A DNA stretch of 64,000 bases from CAIYQJ01 sp963717255 (GCA_963717255.1 CAVQVT010000002.1:62001-126000), one strand, 5' to 3'. Shown: positions 16,124 to 25,554, counted from the first letter of the stretch. A program made the numbers and translations. Notes: generated by a model from the sequence alone, not told the origin.

Positions 16124-17454
16124 GCGAGCACTCGCTCGTCCCCGGGGCCGGGGCCGCCGCCCCGGCGGCCGCCGCGCAGCCGGGGGTCCCTGCTCCCGCT
16201 GCCGCACCCGGCGCCACGTCGGCGGAGATCCGCGGCCGGCGGCAATGGCCGCTGCCGAAGCAGGCGGACCCGGACGCGCCGCTCCTCGTCGTCGAGGACC
16301 TGCGCGTCCACTTCACGCTGGAGTCCGGCTCGGTCAAGGCCGTGGACGGCGTGAGCTTCACGCTCCGCGACGGCGAGGCGCTCGGCATCGCGGGCGAATC
16401 CGGGTGCGGCAAGACGACCACGGCGCTGTCGCTCATCCGGCTCCTGCCGGCCAACGCGAAGGTCGTGAGCGGGAGCGTGCGGCTCTTCGGGATCGACCTC
16501 GTCCCCAAGTCGGAGAACGCGCTCCGCCGATACCGCTGGCGCGAGATCTCGCTCGTGTTCCAGGGCGCGATGAACGCCCTGAACCCGGTGAAGCGGATCG
16601 GCGAGCAGATCGCGGAGCCGATCGTCGTCCGGCTCGGCCAGTCCCAGGCGGACGCCGACCGCCGCGCCGGCGATCTCCTGGAGCTGGTCGGGATCCCGCG
16701 TCAGCGCGCGCGAGCGTACCCGCACGAGCTGTCCGGTGGGATGCGCCAGCGGGCGATGATCGCGATGGCGCTCGCCTGCGACCCGGCGATCGTCATCGGG
16801 GACGAGCCGACGACGGCGCTCGACGTCATGGTCCAGGCCCAGATCCTCGAGCTGCTCGAGCGCCTCCGGTCGGAGCTGGGCCTCTCGCTCATCCTCATCA
16901 CCCACGACCTCTCGGTCATCGCCGAGACGTGCGACCGCGTCCTCATCATGTACGCGGGCCGCGTCGCGGAGGAGGGGCCGGTCTCCGAGGTCTTCTCCCG
17001 GCCGCGCCACCCGTACACGCAGAAGCTCCTCGGGGCGTTCCCCAACATCCACGCCGACCGCCGCACCCTGGAGGTCATCCCCGGCGCCCCACCGGATCTC
17101 CGGACGCCGCCGCCGGGCTGCCGCTTCCACCCGCGCTGCCCGCTCGTGATGCCCGTCTGCGCCGAGGAGGTGCCTCCCGAGGTCACGTTCGCCGGCGTCC
17201 GGGTCGCGTGCCACCTCTACGCCACGGGGTCCGACGGCACCGTGGTGCCCGTCCCGTCGATCGCGACCGGCGTCGACGCCCCGATCACGCCCGACGACGG
17301 ATCCGGGCCGGCGGAGGTCCCCGGCCCCTCGTTCGCCGACATCGTCGCCGAGGAGCTGGCCGCCACGACCCCGGCGCACATCCCGTCGCTGGACCACTCG
17401 ATCTCACCGGTCCGGCCGCCGGGAGAGGACCGTCGGCCCGGGGAGGACGCGTGA
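16120..17454 (+). CDS. Peptide ABC transporter ATP-binding protein, DppD type
   Basis: 444-residue ATPase subunit. Walker A GESGCGKTT, Q-loop region LVFQGAMNALNP, ABC signature LSGGMRQR, Walker B AIVIGDEPTTALD and switch His in LITHDLS are intact. The oligopeptide-transporter C-terminal region PPGCRFHPRCP, which in some members binds an iron-sulfur cluster, is present. The first ~55 residues (Ala/Pro-rich) and the last ~75 are extra, unstructured-looking extensions. Overlaps the next start by GTGA. Confidence 0.92.
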   Translation: MSEHSLVPGAGAAAPAAAAQPGVPAPAAAPGATSAEIRGRRQWPLPKQADPDAPLLVVEDLRVHFTLESGSVKAVDGVSFTLRDGEALGIAGESGCGKTTTALSLIRLLPANAKVVSGSVRLFGIDLVPKSENALRRYRWREISLVFQGAMNALNPVKRIGEQIAEPIVVRLGQSQADADRRAGDLLELVGIPRQRARAYPHELSGGMRQRAMIAMALACDPAIVIGDEPTTALDVMVQAQILELLERLRSELGLSLILITHDLSVIAETCDRVLIMYAGRVAEEGPVSEVFSRPRHPYTQKLLGAFPNIHADRRTLEVIPGAPPDLRTPPPGCRFHPRCPLVMPVCAEEVPPEVTFAGVRVACHLYATGSDGTVVPVPSIATGVDAPITPDDGSGPAEVPGPSFADIVAEELAATTPAHIPSLDHSISPVRPPGEDRRPGEDA

Positions 17455-18551
17455 GCGACGAGCGCGACCTCCTCCGCGTCGAAGGCCTGAAGGTCCACTT
17501 CCCCATCCGCGGCGGCCTGACCAATTCGCTCCTGAGGCGCACCCGCGGGTTCGTGCGCGCGGTGGACGGCATCGACCTCTCGATCCGGCCGGGCGAGGTC
17601 CTCGCGCTCGTCGGCGAGTCGGGGTCCGGCAAGACGACGACCGGCCGCGTCATCGTGAAGCTCACGCGCCAGACCGAGGGCCGCGTGGTCTTCGACGGGC
17701 AGGATGTCTCCGACCTCTGGGGCGTCCGCAAGCTCCGCGAGTACCGCCGGCGGGTCCAGATCATCTTCCAGGACCCCTACGAGACGCTGAACCCCAAGCA
17801 GACCATCCACGACTTCGTTGCGGAGCCGCTGGAGGTGAACCGTCTTGCCCCGTCCGCCCGGGAGCGCGAGGAGCGGGTGATGGGCTCTCTCGAGGCGGCC
17901 GGCCTGCGGCCGGCGAGCGACTTCGCGTTCCGCTACCCCCACGAGCTCTCGGGCGGCCAGCGTCAGCGCGTCGTCATCGCCGGCGCGCTCGTCATGGGGC
18001 CGGAGCTGGTCGTCGCGGACGAGCCTGTCTCCATGCTCGACGTCTCGATCCGCACGGAGCTCCTGCGCCTGATGCTCGACCTGCGGAGGGAGCGCGGGCT
18101 CACCTACCTGTTCATCACCCACGACCTCTCGGTGGCGTGGGTCATCGCCGACCGCATCGCGGTCATGTACCTGGGGCGGATCATGGAGATCGGCGCGGCC
18201 GAGAGGGTGATCCGCTCGCCGGCCAACCCGTACACGCGCGCGCTCGTCAGCGTGTCGCCGAGCCCCGCGCCCGCCACCGCCGGGGTGAGGGCCGCGCGGA
18301 CGATCCTCTCGGGCGAGACGCCGGACGCCGCGGACGTCCCGCCCGGCTGCCGGTTCCATCCCCGCTGCCCCGTCGCGTTCGACCGGTGCCGGCGCGAGGA
18401 GCCGCCGCTCTTCGACGTCGGCGACGGTCACGCCTCGGCATGCTGGCTCGTGGAGGGCGGTGGCCGCCTGCCCGCGATGGCCTTGGCCGATCCGTCGCCC
18501 GCCCCCGCGCCACCGACGGCGGACGCACCCGCGCCGGACGCCGCGGCCTGA
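17451..18551 (+). CDS. Peptide ABC transporter ATP-binding protein, DppF type
   Basis: 366-residue second ATPase. Walker A GESGSGKTT, the Q-loop IIFQDPYETLNP (diagnostic DPY-x-LNP of DppF/OppF), signature LSGGQRQR, Walker B LVVADEPVSMLD and the H-loop FITHDLS are all present, with the C-terminal PPGCRFHPRCPVAFDRC block. Last gene of the operon, converging on the potassium channel gene. With the preceding four genes it makes a complete importer. Confidence 0.93.
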   Translation: MSDERDLLRVEGLKVHFPIRGGLTNSLLRRTRGFVRAVDGIDLSIRPGEVLALVGESGSGKTTTGRVIVKLTRQTEGRVVFDGQDVSDLWGVRKLREYRRRVQIIFQDPYETLNPKQTIHDFVAEPLEVNRLAPSAREREERVMGSLEAAGLRPASDFAFRYPHELSGGQRQRVVIAGALVMGPELVVADEPVSMLDVSIRTELLRLMLDLRRERGLTYLFITHDLSVAWVIADRIAVMYLGRIMEIGAAERVIRSPANPYTRALVSVSPSPAPATAGVRAARTILSGETPDAADVPPGCRFHPRCPVAFDRCRREEPPLFDVGDGHASACWLVEGGGRLPAMALADPSPAPAPPTADAPAPDAAA

Positions 18552-18561
18552 CCCGCGCGGT

Positions 18562-18600
18562 CTCGCCGGGGCGCGCTCAGCTCCTGTCGCGCCCGGCGAG
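18562..18600. terminator. Hairpin between the peptide-transporter operon and the K+ channel gene
   Basis: CTCGCCGGGGCGCG pairs with CGCGCCCGGCGAG, leaving one bulged G, around a 12-nt loop. It lies across the 25-bp gap and the end of the convergent channel gene, so it can act on both transcripts. Confidence 0.5.
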
Positions 18601-19623
18601 GCGGCGAAGGTCCGCGTGCGGGCCGGAGATGATCGCGACCTCTCCGGCCCGGAGGACGCGTCCATCCGGCGGGTTCGCCTCGTAGTCCGACTCGCCGTGG
18701 ACGACCGCGAGGACGAAGATCCCGTCGTGCCGGAGCGACGCCACGTCGCGGTCCGCGAGCGGCGAACCCTCCGTGATCGACAGCTCCTCCAGCGAGAACG
18801 CGAGCTGACCGTGCGAGAGCGCCTGGTCGAGGAAGTCGACGACGCGAGGCCGGCTCGCGAGCTCGGCGAGCCGCCGGCCGGCCATCGTGTACGGCGAGAC
18901 GACCCGGTCGGCGCCGGCGCGCGCGAGCTTCGCCTCGGCCTCGAACGTGGACGCCCGGCCCACGATGAAGAGCTTCGGGCTCAGCGCCCGCGCGGACAGG
19001 ATGACGTAGACGTTGTTCGCGTCCGAGTCCATCGTGGCGACGAGCCCGCGCGCGCGGTCGACGCCCGCCGCGAGGAGCGTCGCGTCGTCGGTCGCGTCCC
19101 CTGCCACCACGAGGTGTCCGTCCCGTCGCGCGTGCTCGACCGACGGCTCGTTGCCGTCGACCACGACCATCCGGTGGCCGTCGTGGGCGAGCTCTCGTGC
19201 GACCGTCGAGCCGACGCGCCCGTACCCGCAGAGGACGAAGTGGTCGCGCATCCCGGCAAGCTCGTCCGTCACCCGCTTCGCCTCCCGTCTCCCGCTCGTC
19301 GCATCGCGGACGAGCTCCTCCGTGATGATGCCGACCGTCCCGAAGATGATCCCGACGCCCGCGATCGCCACGAGCGACGTCCAGGTCCGCAGGGGCTCGT
19401 CGAGCTCACGCACCTCGCGGAACCCCACCGTCGTGAGGGTGATCGTCGTCATGTAAAGGGCGTCGGAGAGCGACCAGCCCCCGATGACGATGTAGCCGAC
19501 GGTGCCGACCGCGAAGGCCGCGGCGACGACGACGAGCCAGACGCGGAGGAGCCGCCACGGCCCCGTCGCCGACGCCGTGGACCGGGAGCGGCCTGCCGTC
19601 CCGCGCACCGCCATCGCGCCCAT
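18577..19623 (-). CDS. Potassium channel with RCK (TrkA-N/TrkA-C) domains
   Basis: 348-residue two-helix K+ channel fused to regulatory domains. TM1 LLRVWLVVVAAAFAVGTVGY, pore helix DALYMTTITLTTVGF and TM2 WTSLVAIAGVGIIFGTVGI are followed by a Rossmann RCK-N domain (VLCGYGRVGSTVARELA ... VVVDGN ... VAGDATDDATLL) and an RCK-C domain ending in VAIISGPHADLRRL. The filter reads TVGFRE where the canonical form is TVGYGD. ATG at 19623 is chosen; GTG 19695 or ATG 19689 would add 22-24 residues and abut the divergent gene. Confidence 0.9.
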   Translation of the reverse strand: MGAMAVRGTAGRSRSTASATGPWRLLRVWLVVVAAAFAVGTVGYIVIGGWSLSDALYMTTITLTTVGFREVRELDEPLRTWTSLVAIAGVGIIFGTVGIITEELVRDATSGRREAKRVTDELAGMRDHFVLCGYGRVGSTVARELAHDGHRMVVVDGNEPSVEHARRDGHLVVAGDATDDATLLAAGVDRARGLVATMDSDANNVYVILSARALSPKLFIVGRASTFEAEAKLARAGADRVVSPYTMAGRRLAELASRPRVVDFLDQALSHGQLAFSLEELSITEGSPLADRDVASLRHDGIFVLAVVHGESDYEANPPDGRVLRAGEVAIISGPHADLRRLAGRDRS

Positions 19624-19697
19624 CGTAGGGGAACCGCGTCGCGTCCGGCGAGCCCCACCGCCGCCATCGGCCGCATCGTCGCGTACCATCGCCACCC

Positions 19698-20175
19698 ATG
19701 AGCCGTCTCCCGGACCTGGGCCCGCGCGGCGAGGGGTGGGTCATCCTGCAGGGGTTCCTCTTCGTCGCGATCGCCGCCTCCGCCTTCCTGCCCCCGGCGT
19801 GGAGCGGCCCGGCCCGTGTCGTGACCGCGGCCACGGGCGCCACGCTCCTCGCCCTCGGACTGCTCCTCGCCGTCGTCGCACAGCGTGATCTCGGCCGGAG
19901 CCTGACGATCATGCCGTTCCCACGGGAGGGCGGCGCACTCGTGGAGACCGGTGTGTACGCCCGGGTGCGCCACCCGATCTACGGCGGACTCGTGCTCGCC
20001 GCCTTCGGGTGGGGGCTCATCGGCGCGAGCCCGGTCGGGCTGCTCCTCGCAGCAGCCCTGCTCGGCTTCTTCACGCTGAAGTCCACGCGGGAGGAGGCCT
20101 GGCTCGTCGAGCGGTTCCCGGGCTACCCGGCCTACCGTCGGCGGACGAAGCGGTTCGTTCCGTACGTCGATCTGA
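19698..20175 (+). CDS. Isoprenylcysteine carboxyl methyltransferase (ICMT) family membrane protein, 3' end uncertain
   Basis: Membrane methyltransferase-like protein with four to five hydrophobic segments and the family's C-terminal block ETGVYARVRHPIYGGLVLAAFGW ... REEAWLVERFPGYPAYRRRTKRFVPYV. Family members stop about here, and a TGA at 20173-20175 lies one base out of frame. The actual frame stays open to 20891, running antisense through most of the next lipoprotein gene, which is unlikely to be coding. I therefore suspect one extra base near 20172 and end the gene at the expected stop. Divergent from the potassium channel. Confidence 0.7.
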
Positions 20176-20229
20176 CTCCCACCCCCGCGGTCACCGTGGC
20201 CGGGCCGACGCCGGCATGCTCCTGCGGCG

Positions 20230-21180
20230 TCACTCCATCGGGCAGCCGGCCTCGTCGGGGAGCAGTGGGCGGAGGATCAGCGACCACGTCTCGCCGCCGC
20301 TCCGCCAGTACGTCAGCTGGTTCGCGGACTCGAGTGCCGGACGGATCGTGGCGAGGTCGTCGCCCTCGACCACTCCGCACCGCATCGCCGGCTCTGTCGT
20401 GGCCCGGAACGGCTCGCCGAAGGCGGCCAGGGGGGTCGCCAGCGGCCAGTCCGCGATCGTCGGCGAGGGCTCGGGGTCCTGCGCAGCCGGCGTCGCCTGC
20501 TGCGCGTAGATGCGGATCGCATCGAAGTCGTACGGCGCCTCGGCCGAGGCGCCGTCGCGGCCGAGCCACCCGGGCAGGTCGCCGAGCCTCGCGGCGAAGT
20601 CCGCCAGGTCGGCGCGCGCGGCCGCGTCCTCCGGCGACAGGACGGAGGTGTCCTCGCCGAGACCGAGCGCGTACGCGGAGACCGTGGACGTCGTGCCGCC
20701 CGCGTCGACGACGAAGGTGGTCGTGGGGGCATCGGCGATCAGCGGGTACGGGTACGACGCATCCCGGCCGACGATGCCGGCCTCGGAGGCGGCCGCGAGG
20801 ATGCGCTGGAGCCCGTCCTCCGAGACGCGGGAGACGAGCAGGTTCGGCAGCGCGGGCCCCGGGTAGATCTCGATCTGCGGGCCGCGGGTGATGACGCGAC
20901 CGTCGCCGTAGATGCTGATGGTCGGCATCTCCGACAGGATCCATCCGGGCGCCACCAGCCCGCCGCCCACCTCGACCCGGAGGACGAGCTCGTCCGCGCC
21001 GGTGGGGTGCGCGATCGTCCCGATGGACGGGCTCGCCGCCGGTGACGCGGTGCTCCCGCCCGGCGTGCCGGTCGGCGGGAGAGACCCGGCTCCGGTGCAG
21101 GCGGCGAGAGAGAGGACGGTGGCGAGCGACAAGGCCGTGGCTCGGGGGAGGCCGAAGGTGGCCGCGGTCGGGCAATTCAT
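20230..21180 (-). CDS. Lipoprotein of unknown function
   Basis: 316-residue lipoprotein with signal peptide and lipobox LSLAAC, a short Ser/Pro/Gly linker and a domain with LVLRVEVGGGLVAPGWILSEMPTISIYGDGRVIT, a pattern seen in uncharacterised secreted proteins of actinobacteria and Chloroflexi. Two late cysteines (MRCG and the terminal GCPME) may form a disulfide, which is interesting because the upstream neighbour on the same strand, 46 bp away, is a DsbA-like thiol oxidoreductase. Confidence 0.78.
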   Translation of the reverse strand: MNCPTAATFGLPRATALSLATVLSLAACTGAGSLPPTGTPGGSTASPAASPSIGTIAHPTGADELVLRVEVGGGLVAPGWILSEMPTISIYGDGRVITRGPQIEIYPGPALPNLLVSRVSEDGLQRILAAASEAGIVGRDASYPYPLIADAPTTTFVVDAGGTTSTVSAYALGLGEDTSVLSPEDAAARADLADFAARLGDLPGWLGRDGASAEAPYDFDAIRIYAQQATPAAQDPEPSPTIADWPLATPLAAFGEPFRATTEPAMRCGVVEGDDLATIRPALESANQLTYWRSGGETWSLILRPLLPDEAGCPME

Positions 21181-21226
21181 GGTCGTCCGACGACCGGGCC
21201 GTCGCTGCGGTTCCCGGCGCCCTCCG

Positions 21227-22291
21227 TCACGGCGCGGGGGTCGCGGGCTCCGCCGACGGGCTGGCCTGAGGCGAGCCGCTCGCCGCCGGCGTGGTGAGCC
21301 CGGATGCGGCCGGCTCCGGCGTCGGGCTCGGCACGGTCCCGTCGATCGTCTGCTGGATCGCCGTCTCGATCGCGCTCAACTGTGCGACGCCCTTGATGAA
21401 GGTCGAGCCCTTCGGCCCGACGATGTGGAGCGTGGGCGTCGACGAGACGCCGAGCGCCCGCCCGGCCTCCGTCTCCGCGAGTGCGGCTCCATGGGTCTCG
21501 CGGCCGTTCATGCAGGCCGCGAACGTCTCCGTGTCCAGGTCGGCGAACCCCGCGAGCTGGACGAGGTTCTCCGGAGCGAAGGCCCCCTGGTTCTCCCCGC
21601 GCTGTGACGCGAACAGGAGATCGTGGTAGCGCCAGTAGGCCTCCTGCCGGCCCGCGCACCGGGCGGCGGCAGCAGCATCCACCGACTCGTCGCCGAGGAA
21701 GGCGAAGTCGCGGAAGACGAGCCGGATCTGACCCGTGTGCACGAGGTCGCGCACGAGCGAAGGCTCGGTCGCGTGGGCCATGACGCCGCAGTACGGGCAC
21801 TGGTAGTCCGCCCAGATCTCGACGAGGACGGGCGCGGCCGTGTCGCCCAGGACCGGGGACGCGCCGGCCTGCGCGCCGGACGGGGCGGGGGTCGGGCTCC
21901 CCGGGCCGGCGCTGCCGCCGCTCGCCACGGGCGCGCTGCCCGTCCCGGGCACGCCGCTCGTCCCCGGCGCGCCGCCCGAGCCGGCACCGCCGAGCATCCC
22001 CGCCGCCGCGAGGACGACGGCGACGATCGCCCCGCCAGCCACGGCCGCCAGGAGGTACCCGCCCGCGCGGGCCAGGCGCCCGGTTCGCGGGGGAGCGACC
22101 GGCTCGGTCTCCACGGCCGCGGCGTGGACCTGGCCGGGCTCCACGGGCTCCAGGTCCGGGCCGGCTGCCGCCCCCGCCGCGACGGGGCCGGCGGCCGCCG
22201 GCTCCGTCGCGGCGGGGAGGGGCTCCGGCGCGAGCGGCCGGTCGGCGGGCCCGTCGTCCGCGACAGGGTCGCGCGGGTCGGTGTCGGTCAC
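21227..22291 (-). CDS. Membrane-anchored DsbA-like thioredoxin-fold oxidoreductase
   Basis: 354 residues: an Ala/Pro-rich cytosolic part (~75), one membrane helix (GGYLLAAVAGGAIVAVVLAAAGML), a Gly/Pro/Ser linker, then a DsbA/thioredoxin_4 domain on the outside. The active-site motif is CPYC in VEIWADYQCPYCGVMA, the cis-Pro loop is SSTPTLHIVG, and the helical insert with RCAGRQEAYWRYHDLLF is typical. It probably forms or isomerises disulfides in secreted proteins. The GTG start has GAGGAG six bases upstream. A long low-complexity tail follows the fold. Confidence 0.88.
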   Translation of the reverse strand: MTDTDPRDPVADDGPADRPLAPEPLPAATEPAAAGPVAAGAAAGPDLEPVEPGQVHAAAVETEPVAPPRTGRLARAGGYLLAAVAGGAIVAVVLAAAGMLGGAGSGGAPGTSGVPGTGSAPVASGGSAGPGSPTPAPSGAQAGASPVLGDTAAPVLVEIWADYQCPYCGVMAHATEPSLVRDLVHTGQIRLVFRDFAFLGDESVDAAAAARCAGRQEAYWRYHDLLFASQRGENQGAFAPENLVQLAGFADLDTETFAACMNGRETHGAALAETEAGRALGVSSTPTLHIVGPKGSTFIKGVAQLSAIETAIQQTIDGTVPSPTPEPAASGLTTPAASGSPQASPSAEPATPAP

Positions 22292-22433
22292 GGTGGTCTC
22301 CTCGGTCGGTCGCGGCCGGCGGTGGTCGGCCGCGGTCGGCGCGCGCCATCGTCGCACAGGCCGCGCGCGGGTGCCCCGGATGGCGCTACGCTGCCCGCAC
22401 GCCCAGCGAGCGGGACGACGGAGGGTGGGATCG

Positions 22434-22811
22434 ATGAACGAGGCCGTCACCGACCTGGTGGAGGCGCTCGGGCGCCTCCTCGACCTCGCGGGCGTCGTCG
22501 CCATCGTCGTGGGGTTCTTCCTCGCGATCGCGCTCGTGTCGCCGTCCCTCGCGCGGGGCGACAGGACCGGCGCGTACGCGCGGTTCCGCGTGGGCCTGGC
22601 CCGGGCGATCGTGCTCGGCCTCGAGATCCTCGTTGCGGCCGACATCATCCGGACCGTCGCTCTGGAGCCGACGCTGGAGAACGCGGCGGTTCTCGGGATC
22701 ATCGTCCTGGTGCGGACGCTGCTGAGCTTCACGCTCTCGGTCGAGATCGATGGACGTTGGCCGTGGCAGCAGCCGCCGCCCGGCGCGCCGTTGGAGCAGC
22801 GGATCGACTGA
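22434..22811 (+). CDS. DUF1622 family membrane protein
   Basis: 125-residue protein with three membrane helices and the DUF1622 core: RFRVGLARAIVLGLEILVAADIIRTV, then LGIIVLVRTLLSFTLSVEIDGRWPW. Function unknown; members are short, widely distributed membrane proteins. ATG follows GGAGGGTGGG. It is divergent from the DsbA-like gene and converges on the damaged greA. Confidence 0.85.
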   Translation: MNEAVTDLVEALGRLLDLAGVVAIVVGFFLAIALVSPSLARGDRTGAYARFRVGLARAIVLGLEILVAADIIRTVALEPTLENAAVLGIIVLVRTLLSFTLSVEIDGRWPWQQPPPGAPLEQRID

Positions 22812-22931
22812 ATCCGACGTCCGCCGGAGGGGACCCCGGCCGGCCGGCGACGGCGGCGACCCGGCGAAGCGGCGGATCCACTTCCGCGGGGCGCACCCGA
22901 ACGGCGGATCCGGTCGTCCCGGGCGATCCGC

Positions 22932-23501
22932 CTACGAGACCTCGACGACGAGGTACGCGCGCGAGCCCGAGGGCGCCTGGACCGAGATCTCGTCCCCGGC
23001 GGCGGCGCCGATCAGCGCCCGCCCGAGCGGGCGACGTGTCGCTGATCCGCCGCTCGGCGGGCTTCGCCTCCGCGCGCCCCACGACCGTGTACGATCTCGC
23101 GCGCCCCGTCGTGCTCGACGGTGACGACCGAGCCGATCCCGACGACGTGCGAGCGCGCGATGTCGTCGATGACGACGACCGAACGGATCATCTCCTCGAT
23201 CTGCGCGACGCGCCCCTCCAGGAACGACTGCTCGCGGCGGGCCGCCTCGTAGTCGGCGTTCTCGCGGAGGTCGCCGAGCTCGCGGGCGGCCTTGATGCGG
23301 GCGACGATCGCGGGCCGCTCCTTCGTCGTGAGCGTCACCAGCTCGGCCTTCAGCGACTCGAGCCCGCCGGACGTCAGGTGCGTGACGGTGACGGAGGGCT
23401 GCGGTGCTCGCTCCGCGGCCGTCGGCCGGCGCCTCCGCGGCGCCGCCTCCGGCGGCCGCCCGTGTCGCGGCCGCGCGGGCGCGAGTGGACGGCTTCGCCA
23501 T
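22932..23501 (-). pseudogene. greA: Transcription elongation factor GreA, frameshifted
   Basis: All of GreA is recognisable but in three frames. N-terminal coiled coil: HLTSGGLESLKAELVTL, ERPAIVARIKAARELGDLRENADYEAAR, SFLEGRVAQIEEMI; C-terminal FKBP-like part: GSVVTVEHDG, EAKPAERRISDTSP, LGRALIGAAAGDEISVQAP. Each break is explained by one extra base: near 23400, near 23093 and in a CCC run near 23031. GreA rescues backtracked RNA polymerase and is usually intact, so assembly indels are likely. The sum of the three insertions is one codon, which puts greA in frame with the upstream gene and without an intervening stop. Confidence 0.75.
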
Positions 23502-24170
23502 CGGTCCCCCGGCCGCGCCGGAGAGCGCAGTGCCGGGCTTCGTCGCGGCCTCCTCGTCGGGGCGGAAGAGGCCGGTCAGACCGTGCGCCGCGCGACGCCC
23601 GTCGGGCGCCTCGGTGTTCCCGAACGGCAGCACGAGCGAGGGGTCCGGCAGGCGCGCGACGGACGCCGGGTCCACGCCCGCCGCGAAGGCGTCGAACGCC
23701 GCGTCCGCGTACTCCTCCGCCGCGTCGGTCTCCGCCCACCAGAGGCGGAGCTTCGCCGGATCCTTCAGCACGCGGAGGCGCCAGGCGCTGCCGAACGGCC
23801 GCCGGTCGCCGATCGCGGTCGCCGCGAGCGCCGCGGCGCGGCCGGAGAGCGACTTCGTCGTGGACCCGATGAAGAGGACCGACTCGCCCGGCAGCCACCA
23901 CCGGCGGAGGTCGGCGGCCAGCTCGTGCGGCGTCGGTGTGCCGCCGTCGAGCCGGAGGTCGGGGACGCGCTCCAGCCACGTCCGGAGTGCGGCGTGGTCC
24001 GCGGGCATCTCCGCGAGCAACGCGGCGAGCTCGACCACGAAGACCCCGGGACGCCCACTCCGGAGCGGCGCGCCCCAGAGGACGGGCCCGTCGGCCATCA
24101 GGCCGAGGCCGGCGAGGAGCTCGCGCGCGGTGGGGCCGGGACGAGCGGGAGGTGTGGGGGTGGGCGGCAT
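23502..24170 (-). CDS. Conserved hypothetical protein, possibly fused to GreA
   Basis: About 220 residues from ATG 24170. After a Pro-rich start comes GPVLWGAPLRSGRPGVFVVELAAL, then ~60 residues later VLFIGSTTKSLSGRAAAL and LRLWWAETDAAEEYADAAFDAFA. The pairing of GVFVV with LFIGST-x3-L-x2-R loosely recalls GIY-YIG nucleases, but the spacing is too long and I would not assign the family. No stop codon separates it from MAKPS, the presumed start of GreA, so its C-terminal limit is arbitrary. It may be the N-terminal half of a two-domain protein. Confidence 0.5.
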
Positions 24171-24327
24171 GCCGGTCAGCCTATCCGAGACCCGCGCCGG
24201 CCGCTCGCCCGGCTGGGCGGCCGTGCAGGGCGGCGAGAGCGGGTCTTGTCGGCCGGCGCGCCGTGTCCTCCCCCGGCCATCTCCCGACCGGGGGAGGGCG
24301 CCTCCGGCCGGGAGCGGCTTCACGGGG

Positions 24328-25554
24328 TCAGGCGGTCGCCTTGCCCGGCTCGATCTCCATCATCGCGTGATGGATCCCCAGGGTGTCCATGAGGCCCAGG
24401 TACGGGTCGGAGTCCATCTCCTCGGGGATCACGATCCCCTCGGTCCGCCACGCGCCCTCGGCGATGAGCTCCATCGCGAGGACCGGGTTGAAGCCGGTCT
24501 GCCAGCCCACGACCTGCAGGCCGTGGTTCCGCCAGATCTCCTGGGCGTCCGCCAGCTGGTAGAGGTAGACCTCCCGCGGGCGGCCGTCCTTCACGCCAGT
24601 CACCCACGTGCCCACGATCGCCCGCCCGATCATCCGGTCGCCCACCGTCATCGGGTCGGGCGTGAGGGCCATCACGACGTCGCGCGGGGCGACCTCGACG
24701 TTCCCGACCTGGATCTTCTTCGTGGAGTCGAGCCCGAGCTTGTGGAGCGTCTTGAGGATCTCGATGAACTCGTCGCCCAGCGCGTACTTGAACGAGGCGC
24801 TCCGGACGTCCAGCGCGCGCGGCACGAGCGCGACCTCCTCGTGCTCGACGTTCACGCACTCGACCGGGCCCACGCCCTCCGGGAAGATGAACTTCTCGGC
24901 GCCGGAGAACGGCTCGGTGGTGAACCATCCACGCTCCTTCTCGAAGAGCAGAGGCGGGTTCAGGCACTCCTCGATCGTCGTCCAGATGCTGAAGACGGTC
25001 GCGAACGCGTACCCCTCGATGTACATGTCGCCGCCGTCGCGGACGTGGACCCCGTGGATCTCATCGAAGAGGTGCTTCGCGGCGTGCTTGGCGAAGAGGT
25101 CCGTGAGGCCGGGGTCCATCCCGATGCCGAGGAGCGCCATCCGGCCGCTCGCCTTCCAGGCGTCGGCCAGGGCGAACTGGCGCTCGCCGAGCATGACGCC
25201 GACCTTCCGGAAGGGGTCGTCCGGATGGGGCTCGGAGAGGCTCACGGCCATGTCCACGTAGTCGATGCCGGCCTCGAGCGCCGCCTCGAAGATCGGCATG
25301 ACGAACCGCGGGTCCACCGAGTTCATCACGATGTCGACCTTCTCGGCCTTCGCGAGCGCGATGATGTCCGCCTTCTTCCCGGCGTCCAGGCGGACCGCCG
25401 AGTAGCGCGGGTCGTTCTTGACGACCGAGTGGACGTACTGCGCGCGCTCGAGGTTGTAGTCCGCGAGGACCATCCTCTCGAGCCAGGGCCTCCCGGCGCT
25501 CAGCTTCGCGATCGCCTCGCCGACGGTGCCCGTCCCGATGAGCAGGACCTTCAT
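24328..25554 (-). CDS. Saccharopine dehydrogenase family oxidoreductase
   Basis: 408-residue NAD(P)-dependent enzyme. The Rossmann fingerprint VLLIGTGTVGEAIAKL opens the protein; DIVMNSVDPRFVMPIFEAALEAGIDYVDMA and LLGIGMDPGLTDLFAKHAAKHLFDEI are characteristic of saccharopine dehydrogenase C-terminal-type proteins. Members act on lysine/saccharopine, carboxynorspermidine or unknown substrates; which applies here is not clear. GGAAGGAG precedes the ATG. 133 bp downstream of an APC amino acid permease on the same strand, hinting at amino acid catabolism. Confidence 0.88.
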   Translation of the reverse strand: MKVLLIGTGTVGEAIAKLSAGRPWLERMVLADYNLERAQYVHSVVKNDPRYSAVRLDAGKKADIIALAKAEKVDIVMNSVDPRFVMPIFEAALEAGIDYVDMAVSLSEPHPDDPFRKVGVMLGERQFALADAWKASGRMALLGIGMDPGLTDLFAKHAAKHLFDEIHGVHVRDGGDMYIEGYAFATVFSIWTTIEECLNPPLLFEKERGWFTTEPFSGAEKFIFPEGVGPVECVNVEHEEVALVPRALDVRSASFKYALGDEFIEILKTLHKLGLDSTKKIQVGNVEVAPRDVVMALTPDPMTVGDRMIGRAIVGTWVTGVKDGRPREVYLYQLADAQEIWRNHGLQVVGWQTGFNPVLAMELIAEGAWRTEGIVIPEEMDSDPYLGLMDTLGIHHAMMEIEPGKATA

